The notes below the pieces were generated by a model. It ran no database searches. It was not told the origin of the DNA and saw nothing but the letters and a program-made list of their open reading frames with translations. A program made the translations under genes and the position numbers. Below are positions 15,426 through 23,688 of a stretch of DNA of 64,000 nt, piece by piece. Numbering within the stretch: the stretch's first letter is position 1; every line of letters starts with the position of its first letter. Origin of the DNA: Actinomadura sp. K4S16. Its GTDB lineage: Bacteria > Actinomycetota > Actinomycetes > Streptosporangiales > Streptosporangiaceae. The stretch covers positions 186,001 through 250,000 of the forward strand of contig NZ_BDDE01000018.1 of the NCBI RefSeq assembly GCF_008327685.1. The letters run 5' to 3'.

Positions 15426-18215
15426 TCACGCGTCGCCGCCCGTGTTGCTCTCGGCGCTGCCTACGCCGCCCGCGAAGACGTCGCTGACCTCGGCGTTCAG
15501 CTTGTAGCGCTGGATCGCCTCCGTCAGGGTCTCCGGCTTGATCTCGCCGTGACGGGCGAGGCGGGTGAGCACCGCGAGGACGATCGACGCGGCGTCCACG
15601 TTGAAGAACCGGCGGGCGGCGGCGCGGGTGTCGGAGAACCCGAACCCGTCGGTGCCGAGCGAGGTGTAGTCACCGTGGACCCACGGCGCGATCTGGTCGG
15701 GCACGGCGCGCATGTAGTCCGACACCGCGACGATCGGCCCGGCGACGTTGTCGAGGACCCTGCTGACGTACGGGACGCGCTGCTCCGCGTCGGGGTTCAG
15801 CAGGTTCCAGTCGTCGCAGGCGCGGGCCTCGCGGGCCAGCTCGTTCCACGAGGTGGCCGACCACACGTCCGCGGCGACGCCCCAGTCCTCGGCGAGGAGC
15901 CGCTGCGCCTCCAGGGCCCACCGGCCGCCGACGCCGGACGCGAGGATCTGCGCCCGCGGGGCCTCGCCGTTCCCGGAGGCGACCTCCGGGGCGGCCTTGT
16001 GCCGGTACAGGCCCTTGAGAAGCCCGTCGACGTCGAGGTTCTCGGGCTCGGCGGGCTGCTGGTACGGCTCGTTGTAGACGGTGAGGTAGTAGAAGACGTC
16101 CTCGCCGTTCGGGTGCTCCTCGGACGACCCGTACATGCGGCGCAGCGCGTCCTTCACGATGTGGGCCAGCTCGAACGCCCACGTCGGGTCGTAGTGGACG
16201 CACGCCGGGTTGGACGCCGCGAGCAGTGGGGAGTGGCCGTCGGCGTGCTGGAGGCCCTCACCGGTGAGCGTGGTGCGGCCGGCGGTGGCGCCGAGCAGGA
16301 ACCCGCGGCCCATCTGGTCGCCGAGCGCCCACATCTGGTCGCCGGTCCGCTGGAACCCGAACATCGAGTAGAAGATGTAGACCGGGATCATGTGCTCGCC
16401 GTGCGTGGCGTACGCGGTGCCCGCGGCGATGGTGGACGCCATCGAGCCGGCCTCGCTGATGCCCTCGTGGAGCATCTGGCCGCTTTCGGCCTCCTTGTAC
16501 GACAGCAGCAGCTTGCGGTCGACCGCGTCGTAGGTCTGCCCGTGCGGCGAGTAGATCTTGGACGTGGGGAACAGCGAGTCCATGCCGAACGTGCGGTACT
16601 CGTCCGGGGCGATCGGTACGAACCGGGCGCCGATGTTCTCGTCCTTGATCAGGTCCTTGAGCAGCCGGACGAACGCCATGGTCGTCGCGATGTTCTGCTT
16701 GCCGGACCCCTTCTTCAGCTCGCTGTAGACGGGGTCGCCGGGCAGCTTGAGCGGCTTGGCCCGCACGACCCGCTTCGGCAGGAACCCGCCGAGGGCGGCG
16801 CGGCGCTCGCGCATGTACTGGATCTCTTCGGAGTCCTCGCCCGGGTGGTAGTAGGGCGGCAGCGGCTGCTCCAGCGCCGAGTCGGGGATGTCCAGGTAGA
16901 GGCGGTCCCGGAACTCCTTCAGCTCGGCCTTGGTGAGCTTCTTCATCTGGTGCGTGGCGTTGCGGGCCTCGAAGTCCGAGCCGAGCGTCCAGCCCTTGAT
17001 GGTGTGCGCGAGGATCACGGTCGGCTGCCCGACGTGCTCGCGGGCCGCCTTGAACGCCGCGTAGACCTTGCGGTAGTCGTGCCCGCCGCGCGACAGCTTG
17101 CGCAGCTCGTCGTCCGACAGGTGCTGGACGATCTTGCGCAGCCGGGGGTCGGCGCCGAAGAACTTCTCCCGGATGTACTCGCCGGACTCGACGGTGAACG
17201 TCTGGAACTGGCCGTCGGGCGTCGTGTTCATCTGGTTGACGAGGACGCCGTCGACGTCCTGCGCGAGCAGCGGGTCCCAGTCGCGGCCCCAGATGACCTT
17301 GATGACGTTCCAGCCGGCGCCGCGGAAGAACGACTCCAGCTCCTGGATGATCTTCCCGTTGCCGCGCACCGGGCCGTCGAGCTGCTGGAGGTTGCAGTTG
17401 ACGACGAAGGTGAGGTTGTCGAGCTCCTCGCGGGCGGCGAGGCCGATCGCGCCGAGCGACTCGGGCTCGCCCATCTCGCCGTCGCCGAGGAACGCCCACA
17501 CGTGCGAGCGGGACGTGTCCTTGATCTTGCGGTTGTACAGGTACCGGTTGAACCGGGCCTGGTACACCGAGTCGATCGCGGTCAGGCCCATGGACACCGT
17601 GGGGAACTCCCAGAAGTCCGGCATGAGCCGCGGGTGCGGGTAGGACGACAGGCCGCCGCCGGGGTGCGAGTGCTCCTGGCGGAACCCGTCGAGCTTCTCC
17701 TCGGGCAGCCGTCCTTCAAGGAACGCGCGCGCGTAGATGCCGGGCGCCGCGTGCCCCTGGATGAACACCTGGTCGCCGGACTCGCCGTGGTCCTTGCCGC
17801 GGAAGAAGTGGTTGAAGCCCACCTCGTAGAGCGAGGCGGCGGAGGCGTAGGTGGCGATGTGGCCGCCGACGCCGAGTTCGGGGCGGTTCGCCCGCGACAC
17901 CATGATCGCGGCATTCCACCGGATGTAGGCGCGGATGCGCCGTTCCACATGCTCGTCGCCGGGGAACCAGGGCTCGGATTCCGGCGGGATCGTGTTGATG
18001 AAGTCGGTGCTGCGCAGGCTGGGTACGCCGACCTGGAGTTCTCGCGCCCTCTCCAGGAGCCGCAGCATCACGTAGCGCGCCCTGCCGCGGCCCTCGGTCT
18101 TGATGACCGTGTCCAGCGACTCCAGCCACTCCCGGGTCTCGTCCGGGTTGATGTCGGGCAGCTGGCTCGGCAGCCCGTCGCTGATGATCGAAAAGCGTTG
18201 ACGTCCGGAAGCCAC
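15426..18215 (-). CDS. aceE: Pyruvate dehydrogenase E1 component, homodimeric type
   Basis: 929 residues, full length for actinobacterial AceE. Thiamine diphosphate-binding features are present: HSHPGGGLSSYPHPRL, then the GDGEMGEPES region with its Asn-containing strand, and the C-terminal half with GISEAGSMASTIAAGTAYAT. It decarboxylates pyruvate and transfers acetyl to the E2 lipoyl domain, feeding acetyl-CoA. A DUF3052 gene, a frequent aceE neighbour in actinobacteria, lies about 1.5 kb away, and a peroxiredoxin follows it. It starts at ATG 18213-18215, and 365 bp separate it from the divergent DUF1918 gene. Confidence 0.97.
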   Translation of the reverse strand: MASGRQRFSIISDGLPSQLPDINPDETREWLESLDTVIKTEGRGRARYVMLRLLERARELQVGVPSLRSTDFINTIPPESEPWFPGDEHVERRIRAYIRWNAAIMVSRANRPELGVGGHIATYASAASLYEVGFNHFFRGKDHGESGDQVFIQGHAAPGIYARAFLEGRLPEEKLDGFRQEHSHPGGGLSSYPHPRLMPDFWEFPTVSMGLTAIDSVYQARFNRYLYNRKIKDTSRSHVWAFLGDGEMGEPESLGAIGLAAREELDNLTFVVNCNLQQLDGPVRGNGKIIQELESFFRGAGWNVIKVIWGRDWDPLLAQDVDGVLVNQMNTTPDGQFQTFTVESGEYIREKFFGADPRLRKIVQHLSDDELRKLSRGGHDYRKVYAAFKAAREHVGQPTVILAHTIKGWTLGSDFEARNATHQMKKLTKAELKEFRDRLYLDIPDSALEQPLPPYYHPGEDSEEIQYMRERRAALGGFLPKRVVRAKPLKLPGDPVYSELKKGSGKQNIATTMAFVRLLKDLIKDENIGARFVPIAPDEYRTFGMDSLFPTSKIYSPHGQTYDAVDRKLLLSYKEAESGQMLHEGISEAGSMASTIAAGTAYATHGEHMIPVYIFYSMFGFQRTGDQMWALGDQMGRGFLLGATAGRTTLTGEGLQHADGHSPLLAASNPACVHYDPTWAFELAHIVKDALRRMYGSSEEHPNGEDVFYYLTVYNEPYQQPAEPENLDVDGLLKGLYRHKAAPEVASGNGEAPRAQILASGVGGRWALEAQRLLAEDWGVAADVWSATSWNELAREARACDDWNLLNPDAEQRVPYVSRVLDNVAGPIVAVSDYMRAVPDQIAPWVHGDYTSLGTDGFGFSDTRAAARRFFNVDAASIVLAVLTRLARHGEIKPETLTEAIQRYKLNAEVSDVFAGGVGSAESNTGGDA

Positions 18216-18443
18216 GGGGTCCCCTCTGTCCTTACCGTCTGTGCTGGTCAGACCTGGGCCGCCGCGCGGGAGGCCACCGGTCCCGGCAGACTGTTCGTCG
18301 CCTCGGTTCGTGATCCATCGTCGCCGCTAATCTCGGCTAACGCATCTCTACCAACCAGTAACCATTGTCCCCGGTCAGCGCGGGGGCCGACCCGGTGCGA
18401 CCACCTTTTTCACGGTGCCGGGAGATTCCCTCCGGCCGGGTGC

Positions 18444-18491
18444 GGGGAACGTATGAGGCGGGGAACGTTTGAGGTGGGGAACTTGTGAGGC
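18444..18491. repeat. Three 16-bp tandem repeats between aceE and DUF1918 gene
   Basis: Units beginning GGGGAAC at 18444, 18460 and 18476 (GGGGAACGTATGAGGC and two variants), with a partial fourth at 18492. They sit 90-140 bp before the DUF1918 start and about 230 bp upstream of aceE, so they could bind a regulator cooperatively. Confidence 0.6.
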
Positions 18492-18580
18492 GGGGAGCGA
18501 CGAGCGCCCTGGGCGCGAACGAGCGCCCACCCGCCCGGCACGGTCCGCCCCGGCGGCGGACGGGTGAGCTTGGGGGAAGT

Positions 18581-18778
18581 ATGAACGGAAAGATCGGAGA
18601 CCGGCTGCACGTCCACGGCAACGTGGTGGGGCAGCCCGACCGCATGGGCGAGATCGTCGAGGTGCGGGGCAAGGACGGCGGCCCGCCGTACCTGGTCAGG
18701 TTCGACGACGGCCACGAGGCCCTCGTGTACCCGGGGCCGGACGCGGTCATCGAGCCGCGCGCCAAGGCGTCCCGCTAG
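18581..18778 (+). CDS. DUF1918 domain protein
   Basis: 65 residues from ATG 18581 behind a GGGGGAAG ribosome site. The family pattern is clear: GDRLHVHGNVVGQPDRMGEI, PYLVRFDDGHEALVYPG. DUF1918 is a small SH3-like beta barrel widespread in actinobacteria, of unknown function. A longer frame upstream is open but not conserved in character. Confidence 0.88.
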   Translation: MNGKIGDRLHVHGNVVGQPDRMGEIVEVRGKDGGPPYLVRFDDGHEALVYPGPDAVIEPRAKASR

Positions 18779-18871
18779 CTGAGCCGCGGCGCCCGGCCCC
18801 GGATCCGTCCCCGTGCGGTTCTGTCTCGGAGCGGATGCGTCCGGTGCCGCGGATGGGGTAGACACGGGATC

Positions 18872-19279
18872 ATGGAGAGCACCGTGGTCCGGGTGACCAC
18901 CGGTACGGGTGAGGCCGTGCACGACATCACGGCGGAATGCGAGCGGTTTGCCGCGTCCGCGGGTGGTGACGGGCTCCTGCACGTCTTCGTCCCGCACGCG
19001 ACCGCCGGCGTGGCGATCATCGAGTTGGGCTCCGGCAGCGACGACGACCTGCTGGCGGCCCTGGGCGACCTGCTGCCCGCGGACGACCGCTGGCGGCACG
19101 CGCACGGCTCGCGAGGCCACGGGCGGTCGCACGTGATGCCCGCCCTCGTGCCCCCGTTCGCGACCCTGCCGGTCGTGGGCGGACGCCTCGCGCTGGGCAC
19201 TTGGCAGTCGGTGGCGTTGGTCGACCTCAATGTCGACAACCCCGATCGGCAGGTTCGGCTGTCGTTTCTCAAAGGATGA
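18872..19279 (+). CDS. YjbQ/UPF0047 family protein
   Basis: 135 residues. Family signatures are HVFVPHATAGVAIIE and, in the metal-binding centre, RHAHGSRGHGRSHVMPAL with several histidines; the C-terminus LGTWQSVALVDLN is also typical. YjbQ can show weak thiamine-phosphate synthase activity when over-expressed, but its true role is unknown. Its TGA stop (19277-19279) is also the first three bases of the tandem repeat array that follows. Confidence 0.9.
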   Translation: MESTVVRVTTGTGEAVHDITAECERFAASAGGDGLLHVFVPHATAGVAIIELGSGSDDDLLAALGDLLPADDRWRHAHGSRGHGRSHVMPALVPPFATLPVVGGRLALGTWQSVALVDLNVDNPDRQVRLSFLKG

Positions 19280-19546
19280 GCGGCGCGAGCCGGGGGGTGT
19301 GGGGGGTCGTCCCCCCACATGGTGCAGGGTTGAGCGGCGCGAACCGGGGGGTGTGGGGGGTCGTCCCCCCACATGGTGCAGAGTTGAGCACCGCGAATCG
19401 CAGGGTGTGGGGGGTCGTCCCGCTACATTCTGTAGGAATGAGCACGGTAAACCGGGGAGTGTGGGAGGTCGTCCTGCCACATGGTGCAGGGTTGAGCAGC
19501 GCGAACCTCAGGGTGCGGCCGGACGCCTCTCTGCGGGGTGCGGAGT
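19277..19546. repeat. Five-unit 54-bp tandem hairpin array starting at the YjbQ stop codon
   Basis: TGAG begins units at 19277, 19331, 19385, 19439 and 19493, exactly 54 bp apart. Each has a GC-rich core; in units 1 and 2 this is the perfect hairpin TGTGGGGGG-TCGT-CCCCCCACA. Later units are degenerate. As 54 is a multiple of three, the five TGA codons are all in frame with YjbQ. It is related, in the opposite orientation, to the array at 22398-22559. A terminator or transcript-stabilising role is inferred. Confidence 0.8.
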
Positions 19547-19767
19547 TGGGCGGGCCGGTATCACGGTCGGTGGGCGTCCGGTGACCGGGATCTTCGTAAT
19601 CGGGCCAATGGGGTCACCAAAAGCCGGGAAGACACTTGCGCAAGGGGCCCTCACTTGTGTGGACTGTCCCGCAAACACCGCACAGGTGCGGGCGGGCCGC
19701 CCGTCCAGGGGGGCCGAGAGCGACAAGGGCTCGAACCGTGCGGACTGACGACAATGGGAGGACTTTC
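19547..19767 (+). other. Intergenic leader of the DUF3052 gene
   Basis: About 220 bp presumably carrying the promoter for DUF3052 and the peroxiredoxin. No confident promoter elements or RNA structure were recognised. Confidence 0.4.
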
Positions 19768-20196
19768 GTGAGCGCGACCGCGGGTCAGGCGCAGTCTGAG
19801 CGCAGCCTGGCCGAACGGCTCGGCCTCAAGCCGGGCCAGGTGGTGCAGGAGATCGGCTACGACGAGGACGTCGACGAGGAGCTCCGCCGCTCCGTCGAGG
19901 AACTCACGGGGAACGAGCTGGTCGACGAGGACTACGAGGACGTGGTCGACATCGTGCTGCTGTGGTGGCGCGAGGAGGACGGCGACCTGTTCGAAGGCCT
20001 GACCGACGCGATGATCCCGCTCACCGGCGGCGGCAACATCTGGCTGCTGACGCCGAAGGCGGGCCGGGACGGGCACGTGGAGCCGAGCGACATCGGCGAG
20101 GCCGCGCAGACCGCCGGCCTGTCGCAGACCAGCAGCGTCAGCGCGGCCCGGGAGTGGTCCGGCACGCGGCTGGTCGCCCCCAAGGTGCGCAAGTAG
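19768..20196 (+). CDS. DUF3052 domain protein
   Basis: 142 residues from GTG 19768 behind GGGAGGAC. Family motifs are LAERLGLKPGQVVQEIGYDE, DIVLLWWREEDGDL, and the C-terminal LSQTSSVSAAREWSGTRLVAP. DUF3052 proteins sit beside aceE in many actinobacteria; their function is unproven. The gene is followed after 19 bp by the peroxiredoxin. Confidence 0.92.
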   Translation: MSATAGQAQSERSLAERLGLKPGQVVQEIGYDEDVDEELRRSVEELTGNELVDEDYEDVVDIVLLWWREEDGDLFEGLTDAMIPLTGGGNIWLLTPKAGRDGHVEPSDIGEAAQTAGLSQTSSVSAAREWSGTRLVAPKVRK

Positions 20197-20215
20197 CGCC
20201 GGGGCTGGAGAGATC

Positions 20216-20689
20216 TTGGCGGTCAACGTAGGCGACACCGCACCGGACTTCGAGCTGAAGGACCAGCACGGCACTCCGGTGAGGCTGTCGGACTTCCGGG
20301 GCGGCAGGAACGTCGTCCTGGTGTTCTATCCGCTGGCGTTCAGCGGCGTGTGCACGGGCGAGCTGTGCGCGCTCCGCGACGAGCTGTCCAGCCTGGTCGC
20401 CGGGGACGGCGCCGGCGACGACGTGCAGGTGCTCGCGGTCTCCGTCGACTCGATGTTCGCGCTGCGGGCCTGGTCCGATCAGGAGGGCTTCCCGTTCCCG
20501 CTGCTGGCCGACTTCTGGCCGCACGGCGGGACGGCCCAGCGCTACGGGGTGTTCGACGAGGTCAGGGGCGTCGCGCAGCGCGGCACCTTCATCATCGACA
20601 CCGAGGGCGTGGTCCGCTGGAAGGTCGTGAACGCGATCCCGGACGCACGTGACATCGACGAGTACCGCAAGGCGCTCGCCGGGCTCTGA
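20216..20689 (+). CDS. Peroxiredoxin (AhpE-like)
   Basis: 157 residues from a TTG start at 20216 behind GGAGAG. The thioredoxin-fold peroxidatic Cys46 is in FYPLAFSGVCTGELC, with Cys51 as a nearby second Cys; VSVDSMFALRAW and TFIIDTEGVVRWK complete the AhpC-TSA fold. It reduces peroxides using low-molecular-weight thiols or a mycoredoxin, protecting cytoplasm. Probably co-transcribed with DUF3052. Confidence 0.93.
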   Translation: MAVNVGDTAPDFELKDQHGTPVRLSDFRGGRNVVLVFYPLAFSGVCTGELCALRDELSSLVAGDGAGDDVQVLAVSVDSMFALRAWSDQEGFPFPLLADFWPHGGTAQRYGVFDEVRGVAQRGTFIIDTEGVVRWKVVNAIPDARDIDEYRKALAGL

Positions 20690-20770
20690 GCGAACCGGAC
20701 CGGTTCCGGCTCATTTCGCGGCCATCCGGACCGGATGGCCGGAACCGGCCCCCGCACCCCTGGAGGTGTG

Positions 20771-21121
20771 ATGCCCTGCTTTCGCTGCGGGGCGCGGCAG
20801 ACCGACCCCGTGCGCGGGGCGAGCCCGTGGAAGCGCGGGGTCCGGGCGGACCACCAGGTCCTGATCTGCCCCCGGTGCCAGGTCGTCCACGACTGGGCGG
20901 ACGAGCTGGACCACTGCTCGGAGTGCGGCTCGGCCGCGCTGGTCTGCCGGCTCGGCGAGGTGGAGTGCCGTGACTGCGGCCATACCCGCGACGCCGTCCG
21001 GGAGGAGCCCGACCAGGCCGACCTGGTGCACTCGGGCGCCCAGCCGCCCGCCGACGGCGGCCTGTCCGAGGAGGTCGCGGCGGCGCTGTCGCGCGTCCTG
21101 AAACGGGGTCCCGCGCTCTGA
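20771..21121 (+). CDS. Zinc-ribbon protein
   Basis: 116 residues from ATG 20771 behind TGGAGGTG. Four Cys pairs are visible, CFRCG, CPRC, CSECG and CRDCG, enough for two zinc ribbons; the C-terminal ~40 residues are acidic and helical. It resembles small actinobacterial zinc-ribbon proteins of unknown role. A GTG one codon upstream is an alternative start. Confidence 0.8.
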   Translation: MPCFRCGARQTDPVRGASPWKRGVRADHQVLICPRCQVVHDWADELDHCSECGSAALVCRLGEVECRDCGHTRDAVREEPDQADLVHSGAQPPADGGLSEEVAAALSRVLKRGPAL

Positions 21122-21227
21122 GGAGACCGGCCGGATCCGGACGCGGACCCCCACTCCGGGCCGACCTGGGGCAACTCCGGATCGTCCAGGCTTGACGCGG
21201 CATTTTGCCTGGTGGGACTCTTCGCGG

Positions 21228-22286
21228 ATGCCGATCGTGCTGATGCGCCTGGTGCACCGGATCACCGGGCGGACGTGGCGCGTGCCCGCGCTGGTCCTCC
21301 TCACCGCCTTCGTGGCGGGCTGGCTGCTCATCGCGGTGTTCGAGGAGCCCGGCGCCGAGATCAAGAAGCCGCACCAGTACATCTGGTACTTCCTGGTCAG
21401 CGGCACGACCACCGGTTACGGCGACCTGGCCCCGGCCACGGTCGGCGGCCGGATCGGCGGGGTGCTCGTCATGATCGCGGGGCTGACCGCGGGGCTGGTG
21501 ATGTTCGCCGAGCTGACGCTCTGGATGGGGAAGGGACGGGCCATGAGGGCCAACGGCCAGGCGCGGCTGCACAGGCGACGGCACATCGTGATCGTCGGGT
21601 ACGAGCGCGAGGGGCTGGTCGGCATCATCCGGCAGCTGCGCGCCGATCCGCAGTTCGCGAAGACGCAGGTGGTGACGGTCTTCTGGCCGGGCGAGCTGGC
21701 GGGGGAGAACCCCGACCCGGAGCTGTACGACGTGGTCGTGTTCGACGACACCGCCTTCGAGCGGGCCTGCCTGGAGCACGCACGGACGGTCATGGTCGTC
21801 GGCCGCAGCGACGACGAGACGGTCCGGGTGATGCTGACCGTCGAGGCCTACCTGCGGCGCAACGGCGACCCGTCCGTCCACCTCCTGGCCGGGGTGCGCG
21901 ACGGCGGGCGCCGCGCCGAGATCACCGAGGCCCTCCGGCTGGTCGGCGAGAACATCGAGCCGGTCGACATCGACGATCCCGCCGTGACGGCGGCGGCGAT
22001 CCGCAACCCGGGCATCGCCGCGATCTACCACGACCTGGCGAGCACGCTCGACAGCGACGGCACCCTGTACCGCGTCGACGTCCCCGAGGATGCCGGCGAG
22101 TGGACCCGGATCGACGTGGCGGTCTTCCTCCTCCGCCGGGGGAGCACGCTCCTCGCCGTGGGCGACTCGCACCGCCCGGACGCCCGCTTCCGCCTGACGC
22201 CCGCCCACGACGAGAGGATCCGGGGCGGCCAGTCGCTCGCGGTCGTCGCCATCGACCGCCCCGAGATCCCCTGGCACGAGCTGTAG
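21228..22286 (+). CDS. Two-TM potassium channel with RCK/TrkA-N domain
   Basis: 352 residues. The pore unit has one helix (ALVLLTAFVAGWLLIAVF), the pore loop and filter TTTGYGDLAP, and a second helix (GVLVMIAGLTAGLVMF). A cytosolic RCK Rossmann domain (HIVIVGYEREGLVGII) and a C-terminal TrkA-C-like part follow. GYGD is the K+ selectivity signature. The ATG at 21228 is preferred; an in-frame TTG at 21192 would add 12 residues. A hairpin terminator follows. Confidence 0.92.
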   Translation: MPIVLMRLVHRITGRTWRVPALVLLTAFVAGWLLIAVFEEPGAEIKKPHQYIWYFLVSGTTTGYGDLAPATVGGRIGGVLVMIAGLTAGLVMFAELTLWMGKGRAMRANGQARLHRRRHIVIVGYEREGLVGIIRQLRADPQFAKTQVVTVFWPGELAGENPDPELYDVVVFDDTAFERACLEHARTVMVVGRSDDETVRVMLTVEAYLRRNGDPSVHLLAGVRDGGRRAEITEALRLVGENIEPVDIDDPAVTAAAIRNPGIAAIYHDLASTLDSDGTLYRVDVPEDAGEWTRIDVAVFLLRRGSTLLAVGDSHRPDARFRLTPAHDERIRGGQSLAVVAIDRPEIPWHEL

Positions 22287-22290
22287 AGAA

Positions 22291-22332
22291 CCGGGAGGGC
22301 GCCCCTCGCGCCCGCTTAGGACGCCCTCCCGG
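22291..22332. terminator. Terminator after the K+ channel gene
   Basis: 11-bp perfect stem (CCGGGAGGGCG / CGCCCTCCCGG) with a 20-nt loop, starting 4 bp after the stop codon. Confidence 0.7.
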
Positions 22333-22397
22333 CGGCCGCGGACGTGCGGCCCGGGGCACAGGTCCAAGGCCCCGGGGCCTCCCCGCACGCACGCGGA

Positions 22398-22559
22398 GTC
22401 TCAAGCGTGTTGCCTGTGGGGGGCGACCCCCCACACCCCCCGGTTCGCTCCGCTCACACATGTTCCTTGTGGGTGGCGCCCCCCCACACCCCCCGGTTCG
22501 CTCCGCTCACACATGTTCCTTGTGGGTGGCGCCCCCCCACACCCCCCGGTTCGCTCCGC
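22398..22559 (-). repeat. Three 53-bp tandem hairpin units ending at the cbbP stop codon
   Basis: Units are offset by 53 bp (22398, 22451, 22504). On the minus strand each reads TGAGCGGAGCGAACC, then a G-run and a C-run able to pair. The cbbP TGA (22560-22562) opens the same motif, so its stop codon is again the first codon of the array. Same family as 19277-19546 in opposite orientation. Confidence 0.8.
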
Positions 22560-23531
22560 TCAAGCTGCTTGGCGGTGGTCCGCGTCGAGCAGGTGGTAGA
22601 GCAGGAGCAACTGGGTGATGGCGAGCGGGTCGCTGGTGCCGGTGTCGCCGATGCGGCCGAGAGCGTCCGGATCGGGCAGGGCCGCCCCGGCGCGGGGGCC
22701 CAGGCGCTCCCAGATGGCCTTCTTGACGACCTGCGACTCCTCGGGCGAGACGTATCCGTGGACGTGCAGCGCGTCCACGGGACGCCCGTCGGTGTCGCGG
22801 TGGAGGCGCAGGTGCATGGCGGTCTCGCCGTCGCCGGGCCCGCTCTCCAGGACGTCGGCCAGCTCCGGGTGGTCGATGGTGGGGCGCAGCAGCAGCTCGG
22901 CCGACAGCGGGGTGCCGGGAGGGTCGAGGCGCCCGGCGACGGGCGCGAACCGGACCACGATGTCGGCGTGCTTGCGCTGCGGGCGGATGTAGGCGGCGCT
23001 CTCGGGCTCGCGCCGGGCCAGCTCCGCCATCACCTGCTCGGGGCCGTAGCCGCGCTTCTCGCAGTCGCGCCGGACCTTCCAGGAGTGCCGCAGCGGCTCG
23101 GGCGGGTCCAGGTAGACGGTGATGTCGAAGCAGGCCCGCGCGAGCCGGGTGTGCAGCGGGAGCAGCCCCTCCACGATCACGAAGTCGCGGGGCTCGACCA
23201 GCTCCGGCCGGACGAGCTCGCCGGTCGCGTGGTCGTAGACCGGCTTCAGGATCGGCTCGCCCATCGACAGCAGCTGGAGGTGCTGCTCCATGATGTCGAT
23301 GTGGTTGCAGTCGGGGTGCAGCGCCGTGAACGGCTTCCCGGCGCGCTCGGCGCGGTCGTAGCGGTGGTAGTCGTCCACGCAGACCGCCGTCATCCGGTCC
23401 GCCCCCAGGCACCGCACAAGCCCCCTGGTCAGGGTGGTCTTGCCCGCCGCGCTGTCCCCCGCGATGGCGAGCATGACGGGGCGGCGGCCCGACCCGCGCG
23501 CCCGGAGCATATGCACGATCCGATGGGGCAC
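22560..23531 (-). CDS. cbbP: Phosphoribulokinase
   Basis: 323 residues. P-loop AIAGDSAAGKTTLT (about 22-35), catalytic region VCVDDYHRYDR, and the PRK-specific block AGKPFTALHPDCNHIDIMEQ followed by KPVYDHATGEL and VIVEGLLPLH. It phosphorylates ribulose 5-phosphate to the RuBisCO substrate ribulose 1,5-bisphosphate. PRK has no other common role, so its presence 4.6 kb from cbbLS supports a working Calvin cycle. It is the longer, non-chloroplast-like type that continues past the kinase core (HVHGYVSPEESQ). Divergent from a two-component system; 157 bp between them hold the promoters. Confidence 0.95.
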   Translation of the reverse strand: MPHRIVHMLRARGSGRRPVMLAIAGDSAAGKTTLTRGLVRCLGADRMTAVCVDDYHRYDRAERAGKPFTALHPDCNHIDIMEQHLQLLSMGEPILKPVYDHATGELVRPELVEPRDFVIVEGLLPLHTRLARACFDITVYLDPPEPLRHSWKVRRDCEKRGYGPEQVMAELARREPESAAYIRPQRKHADIVVRFAPVAGRLDPPGTPLSAELLLRPTIDHPELADVLESGPGDGETAMHLRLHRDTDGRPVDALHVHGYVSPEESQVVKKAIWERLGPRAGAALPDPDALGRIGDTGTSDPLAITQLLLLYHLLDADHRQAA

Positions 23532-23688
23532 TGGCTCCTCCGTCCTGCGGAATTCAGTTTTCGCTGTGCAGCGTAGGCGGGTCGGCGCGGCGGCTCGTCC
23601 CCCAATCAGGGGAGAGCGGGGGTGAAACGCGGCACGCCTTCCCCAGTGGGCTACTGGTGAGTAGACCAGTGGTTGTTATCGTGCCGGA

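Noticed and set aside
15300..18488. A very long open frame on the plus strand opposite aceE
   Set aside because: It is the GC-bias shadow of aceE; it has no domain features and the minus strand encodes a canonical AceE.
19277..19546. CRISPR array
   Set aside because: The units repeat without unique spacers, the spacing is a simple 54-bp tandem, and no cas genes are in the window.
19201..19584. A protein built of 18-residue repeats (GVWGVVPPHGA type)
   Set aside because: All frames through a 54-bp tandem array are open; there is no separate ribosome site, and the hairpin structure explains the conservation better.
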